In this document: positions 12,374-25,300 of the stretch, in pieces
Position numbering within the stretch: position 1 is the first letter of the stretch
Layout: the number at the start of each line of letters is the position of its first letter
DNA from: Hirudinaria manillensis
Lineage: Eukaryota > Annelida > Clitellata > Hirudinida > Hirudinidae
Assembly (NCBI GenBank): GCA_034509925.1
Contig: CM067530.1
Location: forward strand, 4,002,501-4,066,500
Direction of reading: 5' to 3'
Length of the DNA: 64,000 bases
Position numbers and translations under genes: made by a program
The notes under the pieces: model-generated
What the model was told of the DNA's origin: nothing
The model's input: the letters and a program-made list of their open reading frames with translations, nothing else
Database searches by the model: none

Positions 12374-13133
12374 GTCTGTCGTTCGATTTCACGGACAAGA
12401 GGAGGGGCGGGGACTCTTCGTTTTCCGGGTATTTCGAGATTCGTTTCCGTCTGGACCTCGGTCGACCCTGGCAGTTTCGTTTGCTTTTCCTCGATTTCGA
12501 GAGATCGGTCCGCGAGTCTTCGGAGCCACGGCCGTCGCGTGGCGCGGTTCAGTCGGAAGTCGGACGGACTTGATTTCTGCTTTTATTTTCTTTTATGATT
12601 TTTTTTTGTTCAGTGGAAATTTTTTTACTTCTTTTACCAGAGGGTCCCGGATTTGCCGGACTCGAACTGCGACAATAAAATAGGCTTCGACTCGTTTTCA
12701 TCCGCATTTGTTTACGATCGAAATTCATCGGCGACCGTTTGTACATAACGCAACATTGCTGTCATTTGGTGTGGTTCGTTTTTATTGTTGAAACAATAAA
12801 GACATGAGGTGGTGTTTTTCATGGAGGGAGTGTGTCCGGTTTTTTAGGTTTTAACTCACAGGGTCGAATAAGATTTTGTGGGCAGAAGTCCAGTCGCTGT
12901 TCGGAGTATGGGTTGCCAGGGTAGGTAGCATCCTTACCAGGTTAGGCGTGAGATTATCGCAAGAATGACGATTTCTTGTTGATTAGCGGAGAGATGTTCG
13001 AATAAAAATTAATTAACTTTAAATTTTATTTTGACGAATTACCTCGATTAGTTAACTTTTACACTTGTTTATTATTCCAACTGCCACGTGTGTAGTTTGG
13101 AGGGCGTGTCGACTTGTTGAGAACTTATACGGG
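12374..13133. other. RBM-like 3' UTR and spacer to ELOVL6
   Basis: A GC-rich 3' UTR runs to an AATAAA at 12795. The remainder is unremarkable. The frame 12241-12573 overlaps the last exon out of frame and is not a gene. Confidence 0.55.
12795..12800 (+). terminator. Polyadenylation signal of the RBM-like gene
   Basis: AATAAA about 420 bases after the stop, followed by a GT-rich stretch. A weaker AATAAA lies at about 12675. Confidence 0.6.
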
Positions 13134-13913
13134 ATGAGCGTGCTGAAAAGTCTGGAGGAATCCTTTCCATTTCAAGACGCCAAACAATGGGCAGACGACA
13201 ACAAACACGGGAGTGTTATCATTTCTGCCATTTATATAATTTTGGTATTCGCCGGACAGCGCATAATGGAGAACAAGCAGGCCTTGGATCTAAAGATGTC
13301 ACTATTCCTTTGGAACGCCATCTTGGCTGTTTTTAGCGTCATGGGCGCATTTAGAGTTGTGGAAAATTGGTTGAACTCTCTAAGTGAGGGGCTGGTTTAT
13401 TCAGTCTGTGATTCGTCCCTTTTTACAGATGAAAAAACAGCTTTTTGGGCCTGTCTCTTTGGATTATCAAAAGCATACGAATTCGGAGATACGATGTTCT
13501 TGGTTTTAAGAAAGCGTCCAATTATTTTTCTCCACTGGTATCACCATGTAACAGTTTTTATCTATGCAGCCTACTCATATGCAGAATTTGCATCCTCTGG
13601 AAGATGGTACATGGCCATGAACTATTTCATCCACTCGATCATGTATTCCTACTATGCTATTATGTCTCTGAGGTTGTTTCGAGTTCCAAAAGTTGTCAGC
13701 GCCATAATAACGAGTCTCCAGATCTTACAGATGATAGTGGGCCTCTTCATTACCACTGTTGTACTGGTTTTTATTCTAAGTGGTGTGGAGTGCCAACAGA
13801 CTCTGGCCAACGTTGCCTTTGCTTGGATCATGTATTTCAGCTACCTCGTGCTTTTCGTTCAGTTCTTCCGAAGTGCTTATTTGAAGAAGACCTCCACGAA
13901 GAAGTCAAACTAA
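13134..13913 (+). CDS. ELOVL6: Very-long-chain fatty acid elongase 6-like, intronless
   Basis: One uninterrupted frame of 259 residues, close to vertebrate ELOVL6 (about 265). The elongase catalyses the condensation step of fatty-acid elongation in the ER, and ELOVL6 favours C12-C16 acyl-CoA. The histidine box is HWYHH at residues 134-138. Other family blocks are FGLSKAYEFGDT, MNYFIHSIMYSYYA and LVLFVQFF, within about seven hydrophobic spans. The C-terminus ends in KKSN, a KKXX ER-retrieval signal. I chose the Met at 13134 because MSVLKSLEE matches family N-termini. The upstream in-frame Met at 13065 would add 23 residues that resemble nothing. Every other complete host gene here has introns, so this may be a retrocopy, although no poly(A) remnant or target duplication was seen. 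Confidence 0.95.
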   Translation: MSVLKSLEESFPFQDAKQWADDNKHGSVIISAIYIILVFAGQRIMENKQALDLKMSLFLWNAILAVFSVMGAFRVVENWLNSLSEGLVYSVCDSSLFTDEKTAFWACLFGLSKAYEFGDTMFLVLRKRPIIFLHWYHHVTVFIYAAYSYAEFASSGRWYMAMNYFIHSIMYSYYAIMSLRLFRVPKVVSAIITSLQILQMIVGLFITTVVLVFILSGVECQQTLANVAFAWIMYFSYLVLFVQFFRSAYLKKTSTKKSN

Positions 13914-14272
13914 TTATTCTTTCGATGATATTTTGCAATTCCTACCTTTAATTTATGGTGCTATCAAACATTAACAATAACATGTTTTGCAATATACATT
14001 TGTTTAGGTATGTTGTGTCTCATCCGCCTCACTTTAAGTGCTAATTTTTGGGAATTGTTTTCCAAATGGATTTGTTTTGGAGATATCATTTTGTTGGATT
14101 TTTGAAGTTTTGATTCCATTTTCTGCTTTTTTTTGCAGAACCTATTTTGATACCATTTGCAATCAGGTTGATATTGTTATTGCACAGCCTTTCATCATTT
14201 TGGTCTCTTTGGTGGATTATCAATTTTCTGTTTGTGTTTGTTGATCTGCTCATGTGTGATAAATGTTTGTCG

Positions 14273-14278
14273 AATAAA
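14273..14278 (+). terminator. Likely polyadenylation signal of ELOVL6-like gene
   Basis: AATAAA 360 bases after the stop, at the end of a T-rich stretch. Confidence 0.5.
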
Positions 14279-16753
14279 TGCTGATTTTAATATTTTTTGA
14301 GCATACATTTTTTGATGAAGATTAAAAATAAAATTAAAAATTTCTTAACGGCAATTCTTTCAGTTCATTATGTAGCGCATTTCCATGGCCGCGGGAAGCC
14401 ACATTCCTTCGCATTATATCGTTGTCCGGAGTTATAAGCTTGGTGCTATCAAGAATACAGACGCGGACTTGGAACAGAAATTATTTATTGCGCAAGAAAA
14501 CCAATTTAAGAATGAATCCTTTTTGGCATTCGTATTCTGATTGCAGCAGACGCCAAGGAACGTTTTTAATTCTTAGAGTCCGCAAAGGTTTCTATATTTC
14601 ACTTGTTTGAACCCGCTTTTTGTAATCAGAGAAGAGAACGCAATTTTTGTAGAACGATGTTCACGAAAACACTTTCTATGATCATAAAAACTCTGAGATC
14701 AATTGAATAGTCTATAAACGGCTCAATTGCATCGCATCTCCTTTTTTCACTTTAAATTAAATTTAAATAACCTGAGATCGGCAAGATTTTTAAACTAAAG
14801 TTTATGATTGTGAAATGCATCTCGACATCAAGTACTTGACATCTGATTTATTGACTGAAATATGCCTTTCTGAGAAAAACCACGTCGTAATTTAAACAGC
14901 GATACCACTATAATTAAAACAATTTAAAATTATTTAAAAATAGTTTAAATAAAAAAACATAATTTGAAGAAAAGGGAAATAAAAAATAAATTTGAAGTCA
15001 TCATCTTAAGGATCTTACTTACGAAGGTATTCGCGACTGTGAAGCGAGAGGTTTTGTGCCATTTGGTTGCCTTTTCGATCGTTGGGATAATTTATTAGGA
15101 GGAATTGTTGATTGTTGCTTGAAATAATTAATTTTTAACGGAATAAAATGTGAATCTATCGCACGTTTTGTTTCACATTATTCTGATTGATATTTTTCTC
15201 GGATTACAACTACTAACCACCACAATTACCAGGTGACATGACCTATGATTTCATAAAAATTTCATTTTTTTTCTAAGATTACCTTTGTAGTGCGGTTTAC
15301 CATGGTTTTGTTTATCATTTGTTATGATTACGATGATGTCGATATTGATATAATTTGTTATTATTTTAAGTTATCGATTTGACAAATTTTTTAGAATTAT
15401 TTCTGTTAAGCTTGGTGATGGTGTTTTTGCTTCATTTACGGCTAATTATGAAATGTGATGATGAAAATGATTGGTGAATTAGTTACCTTAGTACTTTTAA
15501 TTGTTCACTATTAAATTCCTTGCAATTATTTCCTTCAAGTCACCCACAACTTAGCAACAAAATTGATGTTTTTAAAATATATCTTTATGAAGAATTCACA
15601 TTTTTGGAATGCAATGAAGGCAGTAATGAAATGGAACAGGGAACAAACATTTTAATAGAATTATTCACTCACCATCCATCCATCCATCCATTCTCGCAAA
15701 ATCTGAACATAGACCCAGGCAATCAAATCATTCCCAGGAGATGTCTCAATTATCTTCCTGTCTTCTGACCAAAATGTTTATCAACTGATGCCATACTAAT
15801 GCTTTGTTTGTTTAGAACTAACTGTTGCAATCCCCAGGTTCAAACAAGTCAGCTTGTTTTGTCACCATCACCATTATCATCACCATAATCACCATCGTCA
15901 TCATTAGAAGCATTAGTGACGATAATGAGTAAAGGTTGTGGCTTTGAAGAGCTTGTTGATGCTTTTGTTGTTGGTCCTTTACCGGCTTCAAATGGTTGTT
16001 TGAAAGACTCGATATTCTTTTTGAGGACATAATGATGACAGAGGACCACCGTCACCAACACCATTATCATCATCATCATCATTACCACCATCATGATTGT
16101 CGTTGCCCCATCCGGTCCAAACTTTCCTCTTAGCGTAAAGTTCCGGCTGATGTAAGCTCGTTCAGTATTTCTAGGCGAACCAATTGGATCCTCAGAAGTT
16201 GTTCACTTTTTATCTCAAGTAGTGATGACCTCTTGAACTTTGTTTCAAGGATTTCAAGTGATTTGCAGTCCATTCCTGGCATGTTGCTTAGTAGCCTCGT
16301 TAGTCAGCTGATGGTGATAGTGGTGATGGTGATAACGACGATGATGAGGGTGATGATGATGATGATAACGATGATGATGTTAGAAATTTAGAAAGGTAGA
16401 GATATCATATCTGTTGTTTCTCAAATCTAAGCTGATGATAAGAGCTCTGAGAGAGCAGTAGCAATCAAGCCCAATAATTATTATCACAAAGTATTATTAG
16501 CCAAACACTATGAATGTCAATAACATTTATAATAAGGACAACATTAGTACAACTAATAATAATAATAATAACAATGATGATAATAATAATAATGATAATG
16601 ATTCTGTTCATGTACAGAATTGATACAAATATAGAAGAACAGGAAAGTATTTATTTTGCAAGTATTTATTATGGGAGTATTTATTATGCCTCCAGTATTT
16701 GAATTTAACCATGAACAGTGGTTTTGCATCAGGTTTCAAGTTGAGGTTGCCAA

Positions 16754-16774
16754 GGTTAGGGTTAGGGTTGGGTT
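16754..16774 (+). repeat. Interstitial telomere-like tract
   Basis: Three near-perfect TTAGGG-type units in a row, inside ordinary AT-rich DNA. Confidence 0.7.
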
Positions 16775-18821
16775 GTGCTTTGAAGTTATTGATTAGTTTG
16801 TTAAGAAAATGTTAGATTATCACCAAAATCGTGTAATTTGGTGAAAAAGTTCATAAAATTCAATGAGTTTCAATTGTGTTTTTTTTTTAATATATTTTAC
16901 AAGAGAAAAAATTGGAATTAAAATTAAAGTTAAAATTGTTTCGGTCCAAAGAATTGAAAGTTCGTGAGATTGTCGGCGACTGAAGAAGACGTTGTTGGTG
17001 TTTCAAATTGTAGTTCCCTGTTCAAATTCTTAACAACTGATAATTTGTTATCAGCATGAAACTGATTAGTTGCTAATCTCTCCCCAGAAGCAGATGCTAT
17101 CTGTTCCTGTTGTTGCTGACTATTACGATTACGATAGCGATGGTGGTGGTGGTGATGATGACGACGCTTGTGGTGGTGGTTGTGATGATGCAGCTGCTGC
17201 TGGCATCGTTGCTTTAGGGACGGACGCCATCCTGAAACATTCCTGGAGCATTGTTTCTCCTGGCGTCGCCATGGCAACGGCAAAACATTGCTGCGGTTGC
17301 TATGGCAACCCTTACTGTTTCACTTCCAGCTTGATGGATGTTTTTTTTAAATTTTCGTTTCGATGATGACGACGATGATGATGATGTTCTCATTCTCTCG
17401 GTATCTGCTTATGGTATTTGACATAATTTACCATCAATTTAGCAGCACCGAAAACAACGTCAACAACAATAATAACGATAACAACAACATCATTAGTTTC
17501 AACAGAAGCAATTGATGATGAGGATCATCATCACCACCGTCGTCGTAATCGTCGCATGTCTTTTGATACAAGGAGTCCTATAATCCCTAATTCTCACATT
17601 GCTGTTTTTTGCTAGGTACTCTTACGACGATGAAGACGACGACGACGATGATGATAACCTTTATGCTTATGATAAATTTCAAACGTCAAGGATTTACACC
17701 AACAACAATAGTGATATAATGAGAAATAATAATAATTGCAAAAATTATTGATTTTATTATGCCGTCGTATTGTTGTCCTCGTAGAAAAACATAATTTTAT
17801 TACGATCTCCTGATGATGGTGGCGATGATGAGGATGAGGATGATGACGATAATGGTGCGATGATGATGATGATGTCGATAATGAACTCCCTGTGATATCG
17901 TGAATCATCCATCGGGTGCCTACCTGTTCATCGTGAATCACTGAAACACCTTTGTTTACCTATTTGTCCCTTGCGCTTCCTTACTACAACAACCTTCACC
18001 TCGAAAGCTGCCTTAAAAGGTACCCACATTCACAACCGACCGCCACGACTGCAGACGCTTCTGGTCGCCACCGGCAGCTGCTGCCGCCGGTTTTATCTTA
18101 AATTAACAATGGTTTTTACTACACTGAAGCTTTTACTACAGCATCTCACCTGAGGTCAACAGGTGGCTACAATGGCCATTGATTTAATACTCAGGTGGGT
18201 TGCACCTCAACCGGTATGGTAAGCCATTGTGGGCTGTGATCAGCCTATGATTTGACCTGGTTTTGAGTGCTTGTTGTGTTGTAAAAAAAAAAATAATAAA
18301 TTGATGGTGAATTGCTTGGCTTATTTTTTATTTTGTTTAATAATCCCACTTTATTGGAACAAATCGGCATTGCAATTGTATTATAATTAATTAAACTTCT
18401 ATTTAACGTATGATAATTTATTATAATTTATTAATTTATTTTAATTTATGCAGTTTTTTATTCGTTGTACATTTGTTTGATTACTCTTGCAACTGGTCTT
18501 AGCTGTCATTAGTAACCTGATTACAATAACATCAGCAATATTAAAGTCGTGTTTATGGCGGTCGTGGTAATGATGATGATGATTATGATGACGGTGATGA
18601 TGATGATGACGACAATGTTTTTTCACTTTTGCCATTTTCGTGAGATTCTATCTTAGATTCTGAATAATGGACGATTCCCTTGCAGTGCCAACCTTATTTG
18701 TTTACAACGTTGTTATTTGTCTTAATCTTGCTATTGCTATTAATAATATAATTATAATAATAATAATTATTATTATTATCATTATGATTATTGTTATTAT
18801 TATGGTTATTATTATTATTAC

Positions 18822-18858
<37 letters not shown>

Positions 18859-19954
18859 ATTGTCTTTGTTACTATGCTCGAAATTTGTAAACAAACTCAG
18901 TGTGAGACCTTTAGAGCATAGTGAATGAGAGGGAGAGAGAGAGCGAGTGAGTGAGAGAGAGATATGGAGTAATGAAGAGGAATACATTGGAGAGATATGG
19001 AAGGATCTCTGGAGATGCAGAGGACCATGAGGAAGATATACAAGGAGAGATAATGGAAAGGAATTAGAAAGGGGGCAGAGAATCATTAAAGATGGATTTT
19101 CTACGATTCCAGCACCGACCATCAACGACAACACCGGAAAGAGGGACTCACCTGTATTGAACGAGTTCACCTGCTCTGGAGGCAGTGTGTTTTTTTGTTT
19201 ATGAGTGTTTCAATTCCTGGGAGGCCTCGAGCTGACTATCGTCGTCGTCATCGTTATTATAATTAGTTAAGTTGTAGTTGTCTTGAGCGTGACCTGAATG
19301 CGTGACCCAGTGTAAACCATACGTGAAGATTCAAAGGAATAATAAAGCTCTTGTTGATTCTTTCGAGACGATGACGGTGATGATGATGACGATGATGGTG
19401 ATGATGATGACGACGACGATGATGGTGATAACGACGACGATGATGGTACTGCCGTGATGTTGCTGCCAATGATGACGATCCTTACACCTGGATGTTGATT
19501 CATTGAACGAGAATAGTGGTGATTAAGGTACTTTGTTTCTTGTTAATGAAGAAGTCAATGCACTAACTCACTCATTCACTCACTCACTCACTAGCCATTG
19601 ACAGACTGTATCTTTCACGCTACAGTACTTCAAATTCTACCATTGAATTCACGTAATTCAAGACTATTGCCCACGCAATTATGGTCGTTATTGCACCTAT
19701 TCTTTCTATATTATTGTTATTTATTATTATTATTATTATTATTTCAATTGAAATTACTTGAAACCATAATGATATAATAAAGAAATAAATATCAGCAGTG
19801 ATAATGACACAAAAATCTATATCATTATCGGTATTTTTGTTATACTTGATATCAGATCAGAGAAGTTCCATAAATGATTGGCATAACTGAAACTGAAACC
19901 CAAGTGTTCACTTATCCCAGCGTGGCCTAGATCTAAACCAAACCTCAAACCATG

Positions 19955-20028
19955 TCTAACCCTAACACTAACCTAGCCTTAACCCCAACTTTAACCCTAG
20001 GCTAGTCACTTTCTCTAACCCTAACCGT
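19955..20028 (-). repeat. Degenerate telomere-like tract (CCCTAA type)
   Basis: Repeated CCCTAAC/CCTTAAC variants over about 75 bases, spread more loosely than a true telomere array. Confidence 0.6.
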
Positions 20029-21153
20029 AGGTTTAATATAGAGTAATAACTAACTTATGCATTTATCTTAGTGCATTTTCTGGCATTGTCAGTCTTTACT
20101 GTTGTCCTTTTTCATCTCATGATGATCACAATGGTAATAGTGGTGATGGTAGTGATGATAGTGATGGTGATATTGTTGTTGATGATGATGATGACTAGCA
20201 TAGGTTAGGTTTCTGTATGGCCTCATTTGAGTTCATCACTGTCTGCTGTTTCAACTCTGACCTTACAAAGTAAGGCATTCCCCCCCTCCCGCCAATTAAG
20301 CAGTGAAAAACATAACTCGACTGTTTTGTTTCGCTATCTTGTTTTTTGTGCTCGTCTGCAATGGATATTAATAGTTAATGCTAATAGTTAATTAATATTA
20401 ACGTCTACGCATTAATATTAATTACTAATTGATTAATAATTAATTATATTCATATTCAATTCTCTTCATTCAGACTGCCGTTTCTTCTTGTAGGCACAAT
20501 TTTGACTGCTTTTTTGAGCTTTTGAGAAATTTGTAATGTTGCTAATGAAAGCAACAACAATGGTAATGATTAGGATAATAATAGTATGATGATGATGATG
20601 ATGATAATTTTGATAATGATAGTGATAATAATAGTATTAATGACAATTAGATTGATAATAATAATAATGATAATGATGGTAATAAAAAAATAGTGATATA
20701 TCATAAAAACACAGAAAGAAATTAATGAACGCATCCTGGTAATGATCATTACCCAAAGTCGTGATGTTGCACTAGTTGGTACAGATGACGTTGATGATGA
20801 TGATGACGACTACGATGGCTATAATTATTTTCTATGACGAGACATAATATCTTTCTTGGGTCTCGTAATTGATCGAATCCGTGGAGAGGTTATCTCGTGA
20901 CCTCGTTCTAATTTTATCCTCTGGGAATGTTTCGGTGGCTAATTTTAGATTCTTGTTTTGATGGTAACAGTTGACGTCGCGACTTGATATTTGCAAGTGT
21001 TGCCTGAATGTTGCCTGTGATGATGATGACGACGATGATGGCAACAGTTTTCCTACTGTATGTTTATTTTGTTTTGCAGACAATATTAGTGTTATTGTTT
21101 TTATTAAAAAAAAAACAAACAAACAAATGATTCAATAATTAATCTTTCCAGTT

Positions 21154-22280
21154 ATGAACGAGGCAGACCCAACTTTCAATGCAATCTTCTATGGACTTCA
21201 AGATGGCCTCAGGCAAAGCAAGTCAGCTGCCAGTATGGTGCACAAAAAGGAGGAGGTTTGTGGATGAATGGATGGATGGATTGATGGTGTGAATGACTTG
21301 CCCTCGTCATTGCTTGCGTGGTTCTGTCATAGTGACGTCGGTATTCACCGTCATTGACATCGTTCTTCGTCATTAAGTCGCTGCTCGACGTCACAGACTT
21401 TTAGTCGTTCTACCAAATGCTGTTTTGTTGTTTACCGTGTTCAGGAGCTGCTAGGGTATCCATTGGTTAATCTATTTTTGACTCATTTTGAAGCCTTCAA
21501 TAAGTTTTAAAAGACTTGCCAGAGTTGATGCTTGTTAGCTGCTCCTACACTTTCATTTCTGAGTCTCTCTCACTTCTATCCTTCATTTGTGATCTGTCTC
21601 ATTCACTTACTCACGCACTTACTCACTCACTCACTCACTCACTTACTCACTCACTCACTCACTAGCAACCCTAACCATTCTGTCAGTAGCTTCAAATTTC
21701 ATCCTCTGAATGTCAATCGAGTCATACTCATGACACAGTTATCACACTGATGGCAATGCTGCTGCTGCTGATGATGATGATGACTTTAACTTATAAAGAC
21801 TGCATCAGAAGAAAGAAAATGGCAGGCATATGATAACGATAAATGATATTTTTAAAAGTGGAATAAAATAAATAAATAAATAAATAGTTAACATCATGAT
21901 GACAACTTCCCTTGTACAACACACAACATTCACAACATAAAACCTTTTGCTTGACATTTTTTCTCACCACCTGTCCTTCTAATCCAGGTGTTGTTACTAG
22001 TAGAGTGAAAAGTGAAATACAGCCGGATATATTTATTTCGTCTCATTAATATTAAACACCTGAGCTGAACCAATAGGCTGAGAGTTCGTGCTATGACGTC
22101 ACTAGAGGCTTGGGCTATAATTAGAAGCGTGTTGAAGATATTGCTTTAATTAGCAACAACACTTAATCATTGCCCGTCTACTGCAATTACGACGACAATG
22201 ATGATGGTGATGATGATGATGACTATAGTAGTGGTTACTGATGATGATGATGATGATGATGACTATAGTAGTGGTTACTG

Positions 22281-22320
<40 letters not shown>

Positions 22321-25300
22321 CAATGACATTAGTAAGAATTAGTAATTTCTAAATAATCTTGAATTGGATTCCTCCCTTCTTTCCTTCATTCATTCATTTA
22401 TCATCATCATCATCATTCCATACTCACTGATGATTCTAAACTTTGCTAGGTTTCGAGAAGTCAATTCTTTCAATCAAATTAACAATCAATCGATCAACCC
22501 ATCAATCAATCAATCAATCAACCTAACAATCCTTCAGTCACTTCAATCTCAACTCATGCCTTCTTTCACTGCAGGACATCATCAGATTCAAGTGCGAATT
22601 TCCAACCGAAACAAGGCGAGTTTTTGATTGTTTTTCAATTTCTTTTTTACTTTTTTTACCTTTTATTTCTCACTAATTGAATTTAAAATTTAAAAGCTCA
22701 AAAGTGCATTTTAACCTAAATCGACTTATTTCAATAAATGTGTCTCATATGTTATTTTTATGATCATCATCAAAATCTTTCCACTCCAGGTGTTTCCAAA
22801 TACCTAAGCCCGCAGGACTGAACGAGCTGAGGATGAAGATAGAGAGCCATTGTCACTCAGAATACACCATCTTTTACAATCGACTTAATGAACAGGTGCT
22901 CGACCACCCATATGTTACATCATCATCATCATCACGACCGCCATCATTATCATTGCCTCTTGGCAAGAACTATCATCATCACGGTCTGCTATTGGCCGTC
23001 TGGTTACAACCTCCATCGTCATCATAACTGTTCACAATATCAACATCGTCATCATCATCGTCGACGTCGTCGTCATCCTCAGATGCCTGTAGAGCTGAAG
23101 AGCCAAGAGGACCTGGACATGCTGCTGAAATTGCTGGAGAATTCCGGCTCCCCGTCGAAACTGAAACTAATCATCAGCGTACCTTCGGTGCCGGCAACAC
23201 CCGTGCACCTGAGAAAGTTGTTTGCAAACAACGTACAGGTGAGATCGAGGCCTCTTTCTCTACGTGCGTGTTTTGTTTATTGCCGTGACATCGATTTTGT
23301 GTATCAGTAACAGATCGTGCTATCTTTTCTTGGGATGAGTGGATGTTACAACGTCTGGGTTGGATGGCTGGATGGGTGGTTTAATACTACATTCCAATTG
23401 CTAGTACCCACAGGGTCATGCACTGTAGAACCTCATAGAATCATTCACCTTGGGCCTAAGTAAAGAGAATTAGTTGGTCTTGAACAACCAATTATCAAGC
23501 ATGTATGTATGTAAGCTACTAACCATCAACCATCGGGGTCGTTGCACTCTGAATGAATGGGTTGATGGATGGATGGATGGATGGATGGATGGATGGATGG
23601 ATGGATGGATGGATGGATGGATGGATGGATGGATGGATGGATGGATGGATGGATGGATGGATGGATGGATGGATGGATGGATGGATGGATGGATGGATGG
23701 ATGGATGGATGGATGGATGGATGGATGGATGGATGGATGGATGGATGGATGGATGGATGGATGGATGGATGGATGGATGGATGGATGGATGGATGGATGG
23801 ATGGATGGATGGATGGATGGATGGATGGATGGATGGATGGATGGATGGATGGATGGATGGATGGATGGATGGATGGATGGATGGATGGATGGATGGATGG
23901 ATGGATGGATGGATGGATGGATGGTTCGTTCCATGGATGGATGAATGTGCAGAAGGAATGAATGTCATGGGAACGCAGCGTGCGAGTTTCCTTTTCTCAT
24001 GAACTTTTTAGCGAGTGTAAAAACGCCATCATCGGCATCATCATCACCATCATTATCACTGTCATCATCATCATCATCATCATTATCACTGTCATCATCA
24101 TCATCATCATTCCAACTGCAGTCTTCCAGGTGCAGTAGTGCCAGCGAAAGTCCGTCAGTGCCCAATACCTCACAGCACCCGTTGACCTTTAGGGCCGGGG
24201 TCAGGCACCTGGCCGATTCTTCGCCACCCGCATCGCCGGGTCTGAGAAGCCACTTCGAAAACATGAATCTTCACGACATCGACGATGTAAGTCTGTGATG
24301 TGGTATAGCCTTGAATTCACGCGTTCTTTGTTATCAATTCGTTCGTCGTCATGTCATTTATGTAGCGCCGAATAAAACAGAATTTTTGATGACCTCTTTT
24401 TGTCGTTGTTGTCGTTGACAGGCTTCTACGGCTCCAGTCTTCTTCACGGGACAGAACAGTCCCATGTACGTGAGCAATAGCAGCATACATCACGAGGCGC
24501 ACGTGTGAGTCTTGGCTTTGTTAATGATGATGGTGGTGGTGATGATGATTATGGCAGTGTTTATGATTAATTGGAATCTTTTTTCCTCTTCCAGCCTTCA
24601 GGGTGGCATCTTCCAGTCCATGGACAAGAACTCTGGTCTCGGGGGGACGTTTCCAAAGGTCAAAAATTTCCCCCAGGGGGACTTGCAGACAAGTCAGTGA
24701 CCTTGACCTTGCTTTCTGATGATGATGATGATGATGTTGGTGTGATGGTATTGATGGTGAAATAATGGAGCTTGATGATTGATTGAATGGATTTGTTAAG
24801 AGCATTCACCTTCCATCAGGTTTTGAAATCTAACCATTGCTAATAATAATAATAATAATAATAATTTCCTGCCCAACCAATCACCGTTTCCCATCTTGCA
24901 GAAGCCCCGCCTCCCTACACGTTTCCACGCAATGGACGTCACCAGGCAGAGCTGGCCAAGGCGACTCTGAACAGTTGCCATGGCAGCAACAGCAGTGGGT
25001 ACCTCAGCCAGAACAGCTCAGAAGCTCTTCTGTCCACCATCTCGAGAATCAAGAACCATTCGGGTTGGAGGACGATGATGATGATGATGGTGGTGGTGGT
25101 GATGATGACAGTGATGATGGTGGTGGCGGTGATGATGATGACGACGACGTTGTTAGAAGTGGTGGTGATGACGACGACGATGTGTGGCTGCGATTTGTTA
25201 TTATTGACTTGGTAATTACTTGATGATGGCCAATAATAATCAATAGCATTGAGTAATCGTTTATTATGATGACGGTTGATGATTGTGATGACAATTACAC

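Larger units (their letters stand above)
14300..21150. other. Gene-poor, microsatellite-rich spacer; probable 5' UTR region of the MAP3K gene
   Basis: No coding exon could be supported over about 6.8 kb. The stretch is dominated by GAT/ATC, GAC, ATT, GTT and ACTC tracts, for example at 15865-15910, 16310-16380, 17140-17190, 18560-18620, 18745-18860 and 19370-19445. Frames coding for runs of His, Asp, Asn, Ser or Ile come from these tracts. The next gene's first coding exon is preceded directly by an acceptor, so at least one untranslated exon and the promoter must lie upstream, most simply here. I could not place them. Confidence 0.55.

Noticed and set aside
16754..16774. Chromosome end
   Set aside because: Only about three TTAGGG-type units, with genes on both sides.
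16930..19503. Several His-, Asp- or Ser-rich frames on both strands
   Set aside because: They follow GAT/ATC/GAC microsatellites and show no independent evidence of coding.
23564..23924. Possible CRISPR or minisatellite array
   Set aside because: Four-base units with no spacers; a plain microsatellite in a metazoan genome.
23474..24002. Six long overlapping frames coding for repeated MDGW or IHPS units
   Set aside because: They are generated in all frames by the GGAT array inside an intron.
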